Origin: Polytrichum commune
Lineage: Eukaryota > Streptophyta > Polytrichopsida > Polytrichales > Polytrichaceae
Assembly: GCA_950295325.1 (NCBI GenBank)
Contig: OX485805.1
Span: 2,482,501 to 2,542,500 of the forward strand
DNA: 60,000 nucleotides
Reading direction: 5' to 3'
Program-made: the position numbers and the translations under genes
Notes under the pieces: model-generated
The model's input: only the letters and a program-made list of their open reading frames with translations
What the model was told of the DNA's origin: nothing
Databases searched by the model: none
Part shown: piece after piece, positions 32,390-42,846 of the stretch
How positions within the stretch are numbered: position 1 is the first letter of the stretch
How the letters are laid out: each line of letters starts with the position of its first letter

Positions 32390-33755
32390 TTACGAAGTTT
32401 GTAGAATACGCAAACCTTAGGATGAAGGAACCCGATGTGTGGTTGTAGATTGTGGAGGAAAAAAAGGCAGAGCAAGTATACGAGATAGTGAGTAAAGAAA
32501 TACAGTTGGAGTATGATGTAACAAAGTGCTACTATATTCTTGCCCTTGCCAAAGGAGAGTATTTGACCTTGAAGGACAAGAAGACCAAGGCCACAAATAA
32601 GATCTACCTTTATTTTGTGTATATAGTGACGTTCGTTGTTGGCAGAGACAATCCAATCAACAAAATGGACAAGGTCTTCTAGGTCCCAGAAGGATTGGGC
32701 AACCTCAAGTCCATGTATGATGAGGCCAAGTACACCAACTCCATTGTGGACAAATTGAAGATGGACATTTACTTACACATCCTAAGGTCCTTGACGTGCA
32801 AGGGGGATACAATCTTCAACGTCTTCAGGGAAACAAATCTATGTACACATGAATGTTTAGTTTTAATCAATGACTTGAAAAGATTGGTTTGATATTTATG
32901 TTTGTTCTTTTTTATTTCTTCACTTCAGTGGTGGCTAAAGGATTGGGCAGTCGCCCAAAACTATTGGTTGAATGAACTTTTTGTTTTTTTTGTTTTTTGT
33001 TTTTTTCCCTTCAATGAGGATTTAGTTCAATGTTTTGGGCGGTCGACCAAAATAGGTTGATTCTCTACTCTTCACTCCAACCCTTTTGTGCATGCAGATG
33101 TTGGGCTTCAATGTATATTCATGTATCAAGGAAGCACACATCTTGTTCCCAAACCCCAAAGAAATTTGGCAAAGAATATGGACGTCCTCAACTAGCTCCA
33201 TGGAAGCTACTAAGGAGGCATTATGGATGGAGAGGGGGATCCTTTGGACCAAGCAGGGCGGAATGTCCATGCACCCATTGCCCATGTCCATGTCCTAGAA
33301 CATCCTGTCATCCTTCATCCATGGGGGGACTTCTTGTGTGGCAAAAGAGGAGGGGGAGGAGGAAGTAACCATGGATGAGAGGAATGAGAGTCTCAAAGAG
33401 GTTGTAGGATTAACTTGCCACACCCAGCAATCCTAGGCTCCTAAGCACAAAAAAACTTTGCATATTGGGACGCCTCAGAGCAACTCATCTTGAAGTTGAC
33501 TATGGACAAAAAGGAGGAACATGTTCTCCAAGGTTGCCACAACTACGTTCAGGGAGTGCAAAGGGCGAAGGGGAAGAAGCTCTACAATGACTATGCACCT
33601 AAAGAGACAATCGCCATCTCCAACAAAGACAAGGATGACTGGGAGTTGGCGAAGAGACTTGTTAGACCCCCTTCACCTTCAACCTTTCCGGGTTTGGTGA
33701 GGATCAATAGAGGTGTAAACCATCAAGGAGGCGATGAGCGTAGGCTCAAATAGTA
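32390..33755 (+). pseudogene. Unrecognised decayed coding region
   Basis: I do not recognise this protein. One plus-strand frame stays open from about 32392 to 32892 except for two TAG codons (32446-32448 and 32680-32682), each of which could be a former CAG. Readable parts include FVEYANLRMKEPDVWL, KAEQVYEIVSKEIQLEYDV, PINKMDKVF, LGNLKSMYDEAKYTNSIVDK and CKGDTIFNVFRETN. After about 190 bp without coding character, GFNVYSCIKEAHILFPNPKE continues from 33099, directly after a TGCATGCAG that could be a splice acceptor. A later open stretch (33490-33753) has KKEEHVLQGCHNYVQGVQRA. GDTIFNVF followed by GFNVYSCIK faintly recalls the nucleotide-binding start of SAM-dependent methyltransferases, but this is weak. 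The region is richer in G and C than its surroundings and is flanked by MITEs. Confidence 0.45.
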
Positions 33756-34104
33756 AGAGCATCGCATTCGTTGGGAGAGGGCCGGAGCGGAGGACCTTTT
33801 GTGTAGTTGAAGGCATGTCTCTTGGACATAGAGCGGGAAAGGGCCAAACAGAAATCCACTAGGTGGTCCTCATCACGTCTATCATGCAAGGCATGTTTGC
33901 TCAAGGTTTGATGGTCGCCCCTCAAGCTTGTTCCCACACTTGCTATTAGCGTTCCTAATGTAGTAGTTTTAGCAACAACCCTTCATATTTCTAGACCCCC
34001 CCTTGCAAAAGTTCTCTCACCATGCATGGCCCCATCCATATTCATAAACCCCAACAACATGTGGATAACCCATGAATATGGGGGGCCCTTGGGGGCCCTA
34101 GCAC

Positions 34105-34138
34105 TTCGACCCCCCTCCCCCTCCCCCTCCCCCCTCTA
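34105..34138 (+). repeat. (CCCCCT)n microsatellite
   Basis: Run of CCCCCTCCCC units in a GC-rich patch that also holds GGGGGGCCCTTGGGGGCCC at 34081-34099. Confidence 0.75.
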
Positions 34139-34339
34139 CTTGAGGTTCCGATCAAATTGATGTAGCTATTTTTTTATTTTGAAATGAAAGCATTAAGATT
34201 TAGCGGGAAAGCGGTGCCACATTAGTGCCAATTTGATGATTCATACTTTGGACTTGGACCCTAGTGTAAACTCCTTGGATCGTAGCGATATGATTGCTCA
34301 AATTTGGTTTCTCTTCGGACCCTAGCCTAAACCCACCCC

Positions 34340-34690
34340 CCATGTAAGCAGGTCTTTAAATAACACTTTTCTCTCTACACCCGTTTCTTATAGGATATGA
34401 TACACACAATGAGTGCAAGATGATTAATAAATCCAAATCATTTCCTCATAATTTTTAGAGCTTGTTTGAATATCCCATGCATTTTCCAAGTGAAATATCT
34501 ATGAATTATTAAATGATCATATAGGTCCTCCCAGTTATGTCAACTAATGCATTTAAACTACTTAACAACTTCTAAGGACATAGCTCAATCTCTTTTGCAC
34601 ACGACTCTTTTTAGTGAGCATTCTTAGATACACACCTAACCATACACCACTCAAAATACAGGTGTCTGCTTAAGACTACATAATGAACTA
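34340..34690 (+). repeat. Dispersed repeat with TCTTAAAYRNACRCTTTT start
   Basis: The order GTCTTTAAATAACACTTTT, then TTCTTATAGGATATGATACA, then ATTCTTAGATACACACCTAA and AGGTGTCTGCTTAAGAC recurs at 37945-38535, in part at 38800-38880, and at 44185-44260. A fragment is at 7271-7320. All are in the same orientation. No coding capacity; class unknown. Confidence 0.6.
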
Positions 34691-35258
34691 CACTGAATAT
34701 CCCAATTGGTAAGAGGGCAATAGTGCATGTGAGAAACTAGTGAAGGTAATATTAAATTTCTTAATGCTACGAAACCAATGCCAGCAAAGGTCTATGAATC
34801 ATTGTCCATCCCAACATCATTCACTCAAAATACTATTCATAGCAACACTATAATTCATTGAAAGTATTTGCACTACACTGAAAGTACCTAGCACTATTCA
34901 TCTTGCCACTATAGACTAACAAGTGTTTGCATGCAATTTTTCATTTATTTTTTATTGCTCAACAAGCACCTCAAAACCACACTAATTTTTCTGAAATGTA
35001 TGGTAAATGAACATGTATTCATGAATTCAATATCACACCGTAAAAATTCGACCTTCATTAATTCTGAGACTTGGCAAAATAATGCATGTTTCGGGGAATT
35101 AGCGCTGCGCGCATTAATCGGGATAATCATGTGTAGCCTACACCCACCTCCAACCAATGAGAATCTCCCTCTCCAACACATTATAATATTGCTAGAACAT
35201 CATGTAAACCTCGAGATATCTAATAGAAATATATGCGTAATCAACTACTTAGGCACCA

Positions 35259-35297
35259 CGGGCCTTGGCTTGGTGGTTAGGGCTCATGGCCCCCAAT
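35259..35297 (+). mobile_element. SINE, left part with A-box-like sequence
   Basis: GGGCCTTGGCTTGGTGGTTA resembles the A box of tRNA-derived plant SINEs. The copy is cut at 35297 by an hAT element and resumes at 36868. Its last 8 bases (CCCCCAAT, 35290-35297) are the duplicated target. Confidence 0.6.
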
Positions 35298-35490
35298 CAG
35301 TGTTCAAGATTGAAGCCCTCATATGAGTTTCATTTTGAAGGGCTCTAAAATTTGAGCCCTTCGGTTGAAGGGCTAGTTCAAATTCAAGACGTCAATTCAG
35401 TAATATAGAAATAAAATATAAAAAACTCATATTAAACTTATGCATGATTTATATGGTGCATGCTTCCAATACAATGTGAAGAATTAAGAA

Positions 35491-36051
35491 TCAACCATCT
35501 AACTCCACCTCTTCTAGTGATAATGCCCTACGCTTGTTGGTTCTTGTGCCAATTTTCCAAGATTCAAAAATACTATCCCAATCCATGAATTCAACTCCTA
35601 ACCCATTTAGACTAACCCTCATTAAAGCATCTAGTGTGTCAAGGTTGAGTCTAGTTCTCCTTTCACTCTTAACCCAATTTTGCTTTGAAAAACCACGCTC
35701 ACAAACAGCAGTGCTAGTTGGGATCACAAGTATGGCTTGCCATAGCGACATCATAGTTGGCCAATTAATCATGAACTCCCGGTCATTGCCACAAAAAACC
35801 CAAGCTTCTTGCATACTTCGGCGTTCACAAACGGAACATAACATCTCCACGAATTCTAGCAATTCCGCATTGCATTGATTAACAAGGTCATCGCTCCAAC
35901 GGAAATGTGTCACCAACCGGTTCAACCATTGTTCCGTTAATGTCCCTCTGTCCAATTCATCTACGGGATAGTGCTTCGGGCTAAAAAGCCGGGCCGCATT
36001 GAAAATGGACAAGTCAGGAAATCGATCATTGAGTTGCATCAATTTGATCAA
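35491..36051 (-). pseudogene. hAT transposase, C-terminal dimerisation region
   Basis: This open 186-codon stretch is the C-terminal end of an hAT transposase. It contains the hAT dimerisation block with WPTMMSLWQAILVIPTSTAV, CERGFSKQN, and LDTLDALMRVSLNG (roughly residues 95-150), followed by a short basic and acidic tail. hAT proteins are usually 600-800 residues, so the zinc-finger and most of the catalytic part are gone. The Met start is simply the first in the open frame. Reading further upstream on the minus strand gives no transposase, only the tandem repeat at 36117-36244, consistent with an internal deletion. A second, more decayed relative is at 57460-58130. The reading frame is intact, so a short peptide could in principle be made, but I see no evidence of its use. 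Confidence 0.9.
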
Positions 36052-36116
36052 CCTAATTCATCAATTTGATCGGTTGCATTCACAATAAGATGACGAAACC
36101 GGTCTCTGGCACAAGA

Positions 36117-36244
36117 ATGCAACAGACTTTACTCTCACCCTTAGAAGTGGTGTTTAACCTAAGAAGCTCATGCTTAAAAGATGCAACAGATTTCACTCTC
36201 ACCCTTAAAAGTAGTGTATAACCTAAGAAGCTCATCCTCAAAAG
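36117..36244 (+). repeat. Tandem duplication, two 64-bp units
   Basis: Units at 36117-36180 and 36181-36244 start ATGCAACAGA and share CTCTCACCCTTA-AAGT and AACCTAAGAAGCTCAT. They differ at about eight positions. They lie inside the hAT element. Confidence 0.88.
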
Positions 36245-36859
36245 TGGTGTAAATCCTTAAGGAGCCAGAGCTATAATTGTAAACAACAACATTTCAAAGC
36301 CTGAATCAGTACCTTATCAATAGTTGGATGGAGCTTGGACTGTGTTTCCTTCCCCTAATGCACTCGCAGCTGCAATTGCACTAATTGATGATCCTTTCAG
36401 AACCCCACCATCATGCTCCACCACTACCAGTGTGCTGGCCTTCACCCCACAAAAAACATTCATTCGTGATTAGCCTGTGAATTACATCACAAACCTTTAA
36501 ATTTGTAGACCCAAATCAACACTGATTTCACATTGATTGAATCACATCACACTACAACACTGACTCAATGCTTACCAAAGAAAGGGTTGGATTCCAATCT
36601 TTTGCAAGACCTAAAAAGTTGAATTCCAAATCAGATCGATGTTGAATGAATCATTTGCTAGGTGTTGAGGTTGTCACTGTAGCGACCTCCTCGTCACTGT
36701 AGCGCTACAGTGTTGACGGGTGTAAAAATTTTGAGGACATCAAGTGAAGTTTTCATTTTGAGTTTGGGGTTGCATTTTGAAGGGCTGTTTTGAGAGAGGT
36801 ATATTTTGAAGGGCCAAATCGCGTTTGAAGGGCATTGAAGCCTTCAATCTTGAACACTG

Positions 36860-36955
36860 CCCCCAATGAGGAGGTTGTGGGTTCTATTCCCCATGCCGGC
36901 GCGGTGCTCACCACCTTAGTCCACCCAACTATGGTGGGGGATCCTTGGACCTTGT
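36860..36955 (+). mobile_element. SINE, right part with B-box-like sequence
   Basis: Begins with the duplicated CCCCCAAT. GTGGGTTCTATTCCCCATGC resembles a Pol III B box (GGTTCRANNCC). The sequence then runs GTGCTCACCACCTTAGTCCA to the border with the cox1 fragment. Together with 35259-35297 it forms a SINE of about 130 bp. Confidence 0.55.
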
Positions 36956-36956
36956 C

Positions 36957-37470
<514 letters not shown>

Positions 37471-37611
37471 TAATCAACTACTTGAAAGACGAGTTCCGAA
37501 ATTTGACATGTACACACAAAGGGTGAAATATCGTAGACCAAATGAGTGGCGAATTGTGTGTACTTCAAGTGTCGGAAACCAAGGATCTTCTAACGGTTAA
37601 CCCAGAGAGAG

Positions 37612-37629
37612 AGTGTGTGTGTGTGTGTT
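37612..37629 (+). repeat. (GT)n microsatellite
   Basis: GTGTGTGTGTGTGTGTTGG run next to GCAGGCAGGCAG at 37642-37653, within a GC-rich patch (37600-37700) of unknown origin. Confidence 0.8.
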
Positions 37630-37944
37630 GGTACGTCCATGCAGGCAGGCAGCCACTGCATCCCGATCCCCAAGGCCCCGAACCCCGAGTTCAGGAGCCT
37701 CTTAGGGTTATATATGTGCCCTCTAGTAGTTCACTTGCCAGAGCCTTTTTATTAGGGAGGTTGGGGGAGAAGTACCACCAATGATGTAGCAATATCCACA
37801 AACTCATCAATATTCTCTCTCAATCGAAATTTGCTACCGTGCCAACCTCTGCCAATGCCGCATTAAATGGTACATATGAAAGCGTCCACGTGATGATTCT
37901 AATGATATTTGGCTAAGGGAAGTTCCCACTCTAAGGGAACTTAA

Positions 37945-38535
37945 GTGGGTCTTAAACGGACGCATTTCCTTTGCACTTTCTTCTCGTACGATATGAAAAC
38001 AAACACACAATTAGTGTGAGATCATTAGCAAATTTGAATACATGAATAAAGAATTAACCGACGTCGGTCAATCCGATGTGAATTTGAACATGTTGGTTCT
38101 ACTCTACTCAAGAATCTTCTTGGTGCGGGGTGGGGTTTACTGCCTAGCTTGCGGTGGGTGGGCTCTTGGCTTCCTACATACCTAGTTAGTTTTTTCCCCC
38201 GTCAAGTAGAGAGAAGATTTCATAGCGGGAATCGAACCGCCAACCACTCCACTATCACCTGGTAGTTTAGGGTCATCTCGGACGTAATTTTCTCGTATTT
38301 TTTGGAACACGTATGAATAGTTTTGTTGTTGACCAAAGTTTTTTCTTTCTTATTAGATGATCATAGAGGCCCTTCCACAACTTCAGCTATGTCAATTTTG
38401 GAGCCTAGAGTAGTTAACATATTGAGTACGTAGTCCAATTTTTATGAAGCGTGTGTTTTTTTTGGTGTTTGTTCTTAGATCTACATCTAAACACACACTA
38501 CTCAAATATAGGTGTCCAATGTGCAAGACGAGTAG
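37945..38535 (+). repeat. Dispersed repeat, second copy
   Basis: GTGGGTCTTAAACGGACGCA at the left and CTACTCAAATATAGGTGTCC at the right match the 34340-34690 copy. The middle contains an unrelated stretch with a tRNA-like fragment (38150-38265), so this copy has been interrupted or rearranged. Confidence 0.55.
38150..38265 (-). mobile_element. Possible SINE remnant with a B box
   Basis: On the minus strand GGCGGTTCGATTCCCGCTAT contains a perfect Pol III B box (GGTTCGATTCC, 38228-38238). It is preceded by TAGTGGAGTGGTTGG, a loose A box at very short distance. No tRNA cloverleaf can be drawn. The stretch sits inside a dispersed repeat. Confidence 0.4.
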
Positions 38536-39124
38536 ACAAATTGGTTCTGCTTATCTTGTATGCTGACCTGGCCATTGGATTAGCTCAGGGATTGCTTCAT
38601 CTTGTTAGCAATCGCGGTGAATCATCAAGATTGTCATCTCAAGTTTGAGAACCAAAGCTAAAATATACAAAGTTCAAAGTGGAGACTCTCTTTCTCTTTA
38701 AATGATCCCCTAGGCTTTCCCAATTGTGCTCATTCTTGAAACTAGAATAATTGTCTACATTTTGTACACATATTACCATCTCAAAATTTGAAACACGTCG
38801 CGTTTAGATGTCCATTCTTAGCTAGAAGCCTTGCTAAATACACATTACCACTCAAATACAAGTGTCCAATCAATCCCTAAATGCTCGAGATTCTTTCAAT
38901 AGTTGTTTATGTTTCCTAGTTGTTTATAATGAAAGTTGCAAGGTAAAAAGAAATGTGTGAGACATACTAGTTGATATTGATGTATCAATCACACCCAAAA
39001 CAATTGGTGTTCTCAAATGTCTTGGTGAACTTTGATTCAAGCACTTTTTAAAGTCTAATTTTGAATATGTCCCTCACAAATCAAGTATATATAGCTCTGG
39101 GTTGAAACTCTATACATGTTCTTA

Positions 39125-39551
39125 GGGCATCCCTAGGAGAGATAGAAAGCAACCTGCCAAAAATAATATATTATATGGTGTTTAGGGTGTTTGGGGAGCC
39201 CTCCATCTTGGGCGGGGTAGCTCATCTTGGGTCAGAGCCCACCAAAGCCTAGGCATACCCCCGGTATAATTAGGAAGCAATCAATAAGACAATGACACCT
39301 ATTATCTGACATGGGATAAAGTAGGATATCGGAGTATCTGATATTAAAGTAATCTCTTGGCGGGCCGGAGGAGGGTCGCCATATGAACCATTTATGGCGT
39401 TGGAAGGCCTTTACTATACCCGGGCCGGTTCTAAATTATGCCGGACCGGACATTGGTGGGGCTCAATTTATGCTGGTACCGCCACCTAAGAACCCGGGAT
39501 GTCCCATTTTTGGCGTTGGCATGCCCCATGGCGAGGCTGCTGGGGACGCTC
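39125..39551. mobile_element. Tourist-like MITE with TTA duplication
   Basis: Left end GGGCATCCCTAGGAG and right end read inward GAGCGTCCCCAGCAGC are short inverted repeats. The flanks carry TTA on both sides (39122-39124 and 39552-39554). The right half (39361-39550) is unusually GC-rich, with GGGCCGGAGGAGG and CCCGGGCCGG. The ORFs at 39383-39635 are inside it and I do not believe them. Confidence 0.65.
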
Positions 39552-41381
39552 TTAGCAGAATGTAGATCTATGATACATCAAAAGAAGAGAATGTTAAATC
39601 ACTATTTATGGATTAAAAAGAATGTGTTAGTTTGAATCAAAAATAGGAAAAAAATTAAGACTTTTGAAGGTGTAGGTACTTAATATGGTATAAATCTTGA
39701 TGATGAATGTCTATGTGTCCTTTTTCATTCACATGTGATTTGATGTGCATCTCTTATGAAATACACATGTTTAGATTAGTTTCGATGAATTCTAGAACAC
39801 AATAGGGTCCGATCCATGCACACATTGCATGGATGTCATCTATAAGAGCTCACTCACAACTCACTTGCAATGGCTTGCCATTTTTATTTTATTTTTTAAA
39901 TATTTCTTAGCTAACATTTAGAATGGGAACCTCTTTCCAAGGAATTTGGGTTTTGTTAGTTTCAATGAGTTAAAGTGTTCTTCTATTGCACACAAAATTA
40001 TGTGCGCTTTTGTGATAAAGAAAAGGATAATTCATTATAGATAAAGTTCTCCGTTCTATTTCTCACAAGCACACTTCTTCTACACCTAATATTGTGGCCA
40101 AGTATAATCTTGTCATACCATAATAATTTAGGTCAATTTAACATTTCTCAACCCACACCATTTTTAAGTCCAAAATATTATATGTTAAAAGCAAGGAATT
40201 TTGGAATCAATGTTTTCTACACAAATATGAATTAACGTGGGCTGAAAGATACAATATCAATTTAATATTGTACAAAACATCAATAGTTTGTTGAAATTTC
40301 ATCAATTTATATTTGAATCTTAATAATTCATCTATTTATAAGCCACTTTAATTCTCAACCCACACATGAAACATAGTGGACCATGGTAGTTTCTACCAAC
40401 TCTAGATTTCAACCCATAGTAATAAGTGTATGAGGTGTAGTTCCATATTTTATAGATGTTTCATGAGGTAGATCACAACTTCTTTTTCATAAAATACTAT
40501 GTCCAACACATGCCTTAAACCAACATTAGGTATGTACCATTCTCATACATTTGAAGCCCCCAAATGTGTGACTGTAATACACTAGCTTGGACCCATGCCA
40601 TCCCAACCCATTGCAGCTATGCATATAAATCAATATCCTAGATAAACCCAATCCCATACACCCATGCAGCCATATGCCCGCGCACATATGCCTCCCATGC
40701 TCATGTGTACCCGCCATGTGCATGTCCATGCCCATGCCCATGCTCATAAGCCACCACAATGCCCCCTGACCATGCCCTCATGGAGTGCTTCAAGAAAGAT
40801 ATAAAATTTTAATTTCAACTAAATTGTCCTACTTTGTGCTAATGCCCATGTCATGTTGTCACCTCATCTTCATGCCCGCCACCTCCCCCACATTTCCCCA
40901 CCATACCCAGTTTTGCACTCGTAATCCCCTCACCTTTCGAAATTCGTTTCCTCTTTCTTTTGTCATATGTTTGTTTTGAGAGGGATTCAATGACACGTGA
41001 CCTATTCTCTTTGGAAATTTTATTAGGCAGGAATAGTGGATAACGGTTTCATTATCACCACCACCACACCTTCCATTGTGTATAAATAGTGGGTTCACGG
41101 TGAGGTTATTGTGATTCAAACTACAAAACTATCAATGATCAATTATGAGGTCCTTGTGAACATACTATTTCAAGTATTTGTTTTGAATCTTGATGAAGAT
41201 ACTCAACAATGTGACGAAGAAGGTTATACATAACATAGTGTGTTTCAAAACAAATATTTTAATATTTTGGCTAAAATATTCCATAGTGTCCTCTAAATTG
41301 TTCAAAGGAATCCGTACGTGCCATTATATTATAGGCCCCCTTCAAATACCCCTTGCATGCATATGGTGAGTATAGCTCCTA
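39552..41381. other. No recognisable gene
   Basis: AT-rich with short CATGCCCATGCCCATG repeats at 40725-40742. A TATA-like TATAAATA occurs at 41082-41089. No convincing ORF follows it, so I do not call a promoter. Confidence 0.45.
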
Positions 41382-41384
41382 TAA

Positions 41385-41778
41385 GAGCATCCTCAGTCGG
41401 TCTAGGTAAAGCTCACTGCAAACCAAGACCTATCTTGCTTAAAATGCTCAAAATTTAGAGGGAGTGCACCAAATCTTGCTTAAAAATGGAAAGATCCTCC
41501 CACACTCCCTCTAAATGTCAAAAATTTGGAGGGAGTGTGGGAGGATCTTTCCATTTTTAAGCAAGATTTGGTGCACTCCCTCTAAGTTTTGAAAATGTGG
41601 TGTTTTCAATGAGGGATTTCACCTACGTCAAATTTTTACAATTCTTTTTTCTTGAGAAATATCTCACGTTTATTTAGGTGTGCTTCTAATGATGGTAATT
41701 TCAGTTTCTAATTTTAGGTCAGTCAAAAGATAGGTTTTGGTTTGCAGTGAGCTTTACCTAGACCGACTGAGGATGCTC
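41385..41778. mobile_element. Tourist-like MITE with nested perfect hairpin
   Basis: Outer arms of about 52 bp (GAGCATCCTCAGTCGGTCTA inward from both ends) differ at one base. TAA is duplicated at 41382-41384 and 41779-41781, the pattern of PIF/Harbinger-derived Tourist MITEs. Inside, arms 41456-41511 and 41529-41584 form a perfect 56-bp inverted repeat with a 17-base loop. A 140-bp unpaired stretch separates the inner right arm from the outer right arm. No coding sequence. Confidence 0.9.
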
Positions 41779-41782
41779 TAAG

Positions 41783-42348
41783 CCCCAGGGGGTGGACTCT
41801 TCATTGGGAACCTAAATGACATGCATGGGTGGCTATGAAACCCCTTATCTACATGATATTTATAAAGGAAAACAAATGTGTGTGTACCGATATTAGGCTA
41901 GGAAATGGACTCATATATTTATATTAAGCTTTTCATTTTAATGTGATAATGCCTACTCTACATACACAAAACACAAATTATGAAAGATACGGGCCTTTAT
42001 TACATACATAATTGTCATTCACTTTCAACAAGAGAGTCATTATAAAAAAAATCCATCCATATGATATAACTCATAATGATATGACCCTAAACCAAACGTC
42101 GTTTGGGTGAAACAAGTTAAACTAGATGAAACTAGCACATCTATTGCCAGTTTTCCTCTAAACCTTAGGAGCCCCTTTTGTACATCTACCTTAAATTCAC
42201 ATATCTTAATAGCATTTTTAAAGTACACACTAGAGAAGAAAAAAAACAATTTCTCTCCCTTATATATACTATGTACGCTAATGCCTTAAATTATACCCCT
42301 TTCTACACTTACGTGAGGTCATATATGATATGAAAAATCCACACCCAT
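41783..42348 (+). mobile_element. MITE-like repeat with CCCWGGGGTG ends (copy 5)
   Basis: Left end CCCCAGGGGGTGGACTCTTC. The right end near 42330-42348 (ATATGAAAAATCCACACCC) is a degraded match. The Tourist-like MITE at 41385-41778 lies immediately upstream, separated only by its TAA duplication and one base. Confidence 0.7.
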
Positions 42349-42512
42349 GTTATAGGCAATGAACTCCCCAGAAGTTGGTTTTGGGTCCATCAATGGTTTT
42401 GAGTATACAGACCTTAACAACTGTCATGAATCCGCATGGAAATGTTATTATTTATCACATTTTTGAAAATGCCGTACCCTTCATGCCTTCATGCCCTCAT
42501 GCATGGTGGGTT

Positions 42513-42846
42513 CCATTCTTCACTGGAACTCTAATTGATGTGTGTGGGTGACTATGGAATTGAAGCCCCCTATATACAAGAAACGTGTGGAGGAAAACAA
42601 AGGTATGTGTACGAAAGGGTGCCCTAGATAATAAACTTGTATATTTGTACTAAGGTTTTTGAGTTGATGTGATAAATGCCTCCACTACATACCTAACATA
42701 AATTATGAATTCATAATTTGTACAATCCATTTATTAATGATTGTTTCATTCGTACACCAAACAATACTCCTCATTATGTATACTATGTACACTAAATGCC
42801 TCAAAATAATACTCACGATAGTTTGTACATGGTATGAAGAGGGCCC
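42513..42846 (+). mobile_element. MITE-like repeat with CCCWGGGGTG ends (copy 6, short)
   Basis: GGTGGGTTCCATTCTTCACT at the left and GGTATGAAGAGGGCCC at the right are degraded termini. The interior (TGTGTGGGTGACTATGGAAT, AATGCCTCCACTACATAC) matches the other copies but is shorter, about 330 bp. Confidence 0.6.

Larger units (their letters stand above)
35298..36859 (-). mobile_element. hAT transposon inserted in a SINE
   Basis: Both ends read CAGTGTTCAAGATTGAAG inward (18 bp identical). The element is flanked by an exact 8-bp direct repeat, CCCCCAAT (35290-35297 and 36860-36867). Removing the 1562-bp element rejoins a tRNA-derived SINE. TTTGAAGGGC-type subterminal repeats occur near 35334, 35362, 36768, 36798 and 36825. 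The only coding remnant is the C-terminal part of an hAT transposase (35491-36051). The interior also carries a 64-bp tandem duplication (36117-36244). Confidence 0.93.

Noticed and set aside
38227-38265. A tRNA gene on the minus strand at the GGTTCGATTCC box
   Set aside because: No anticodon arm or acceptor stem can be formed; at best a SINE remnant.
41082-41119. TATAAATA as a core promoter
   Set aside because: No supported coding sequence or other promoter elements follow.
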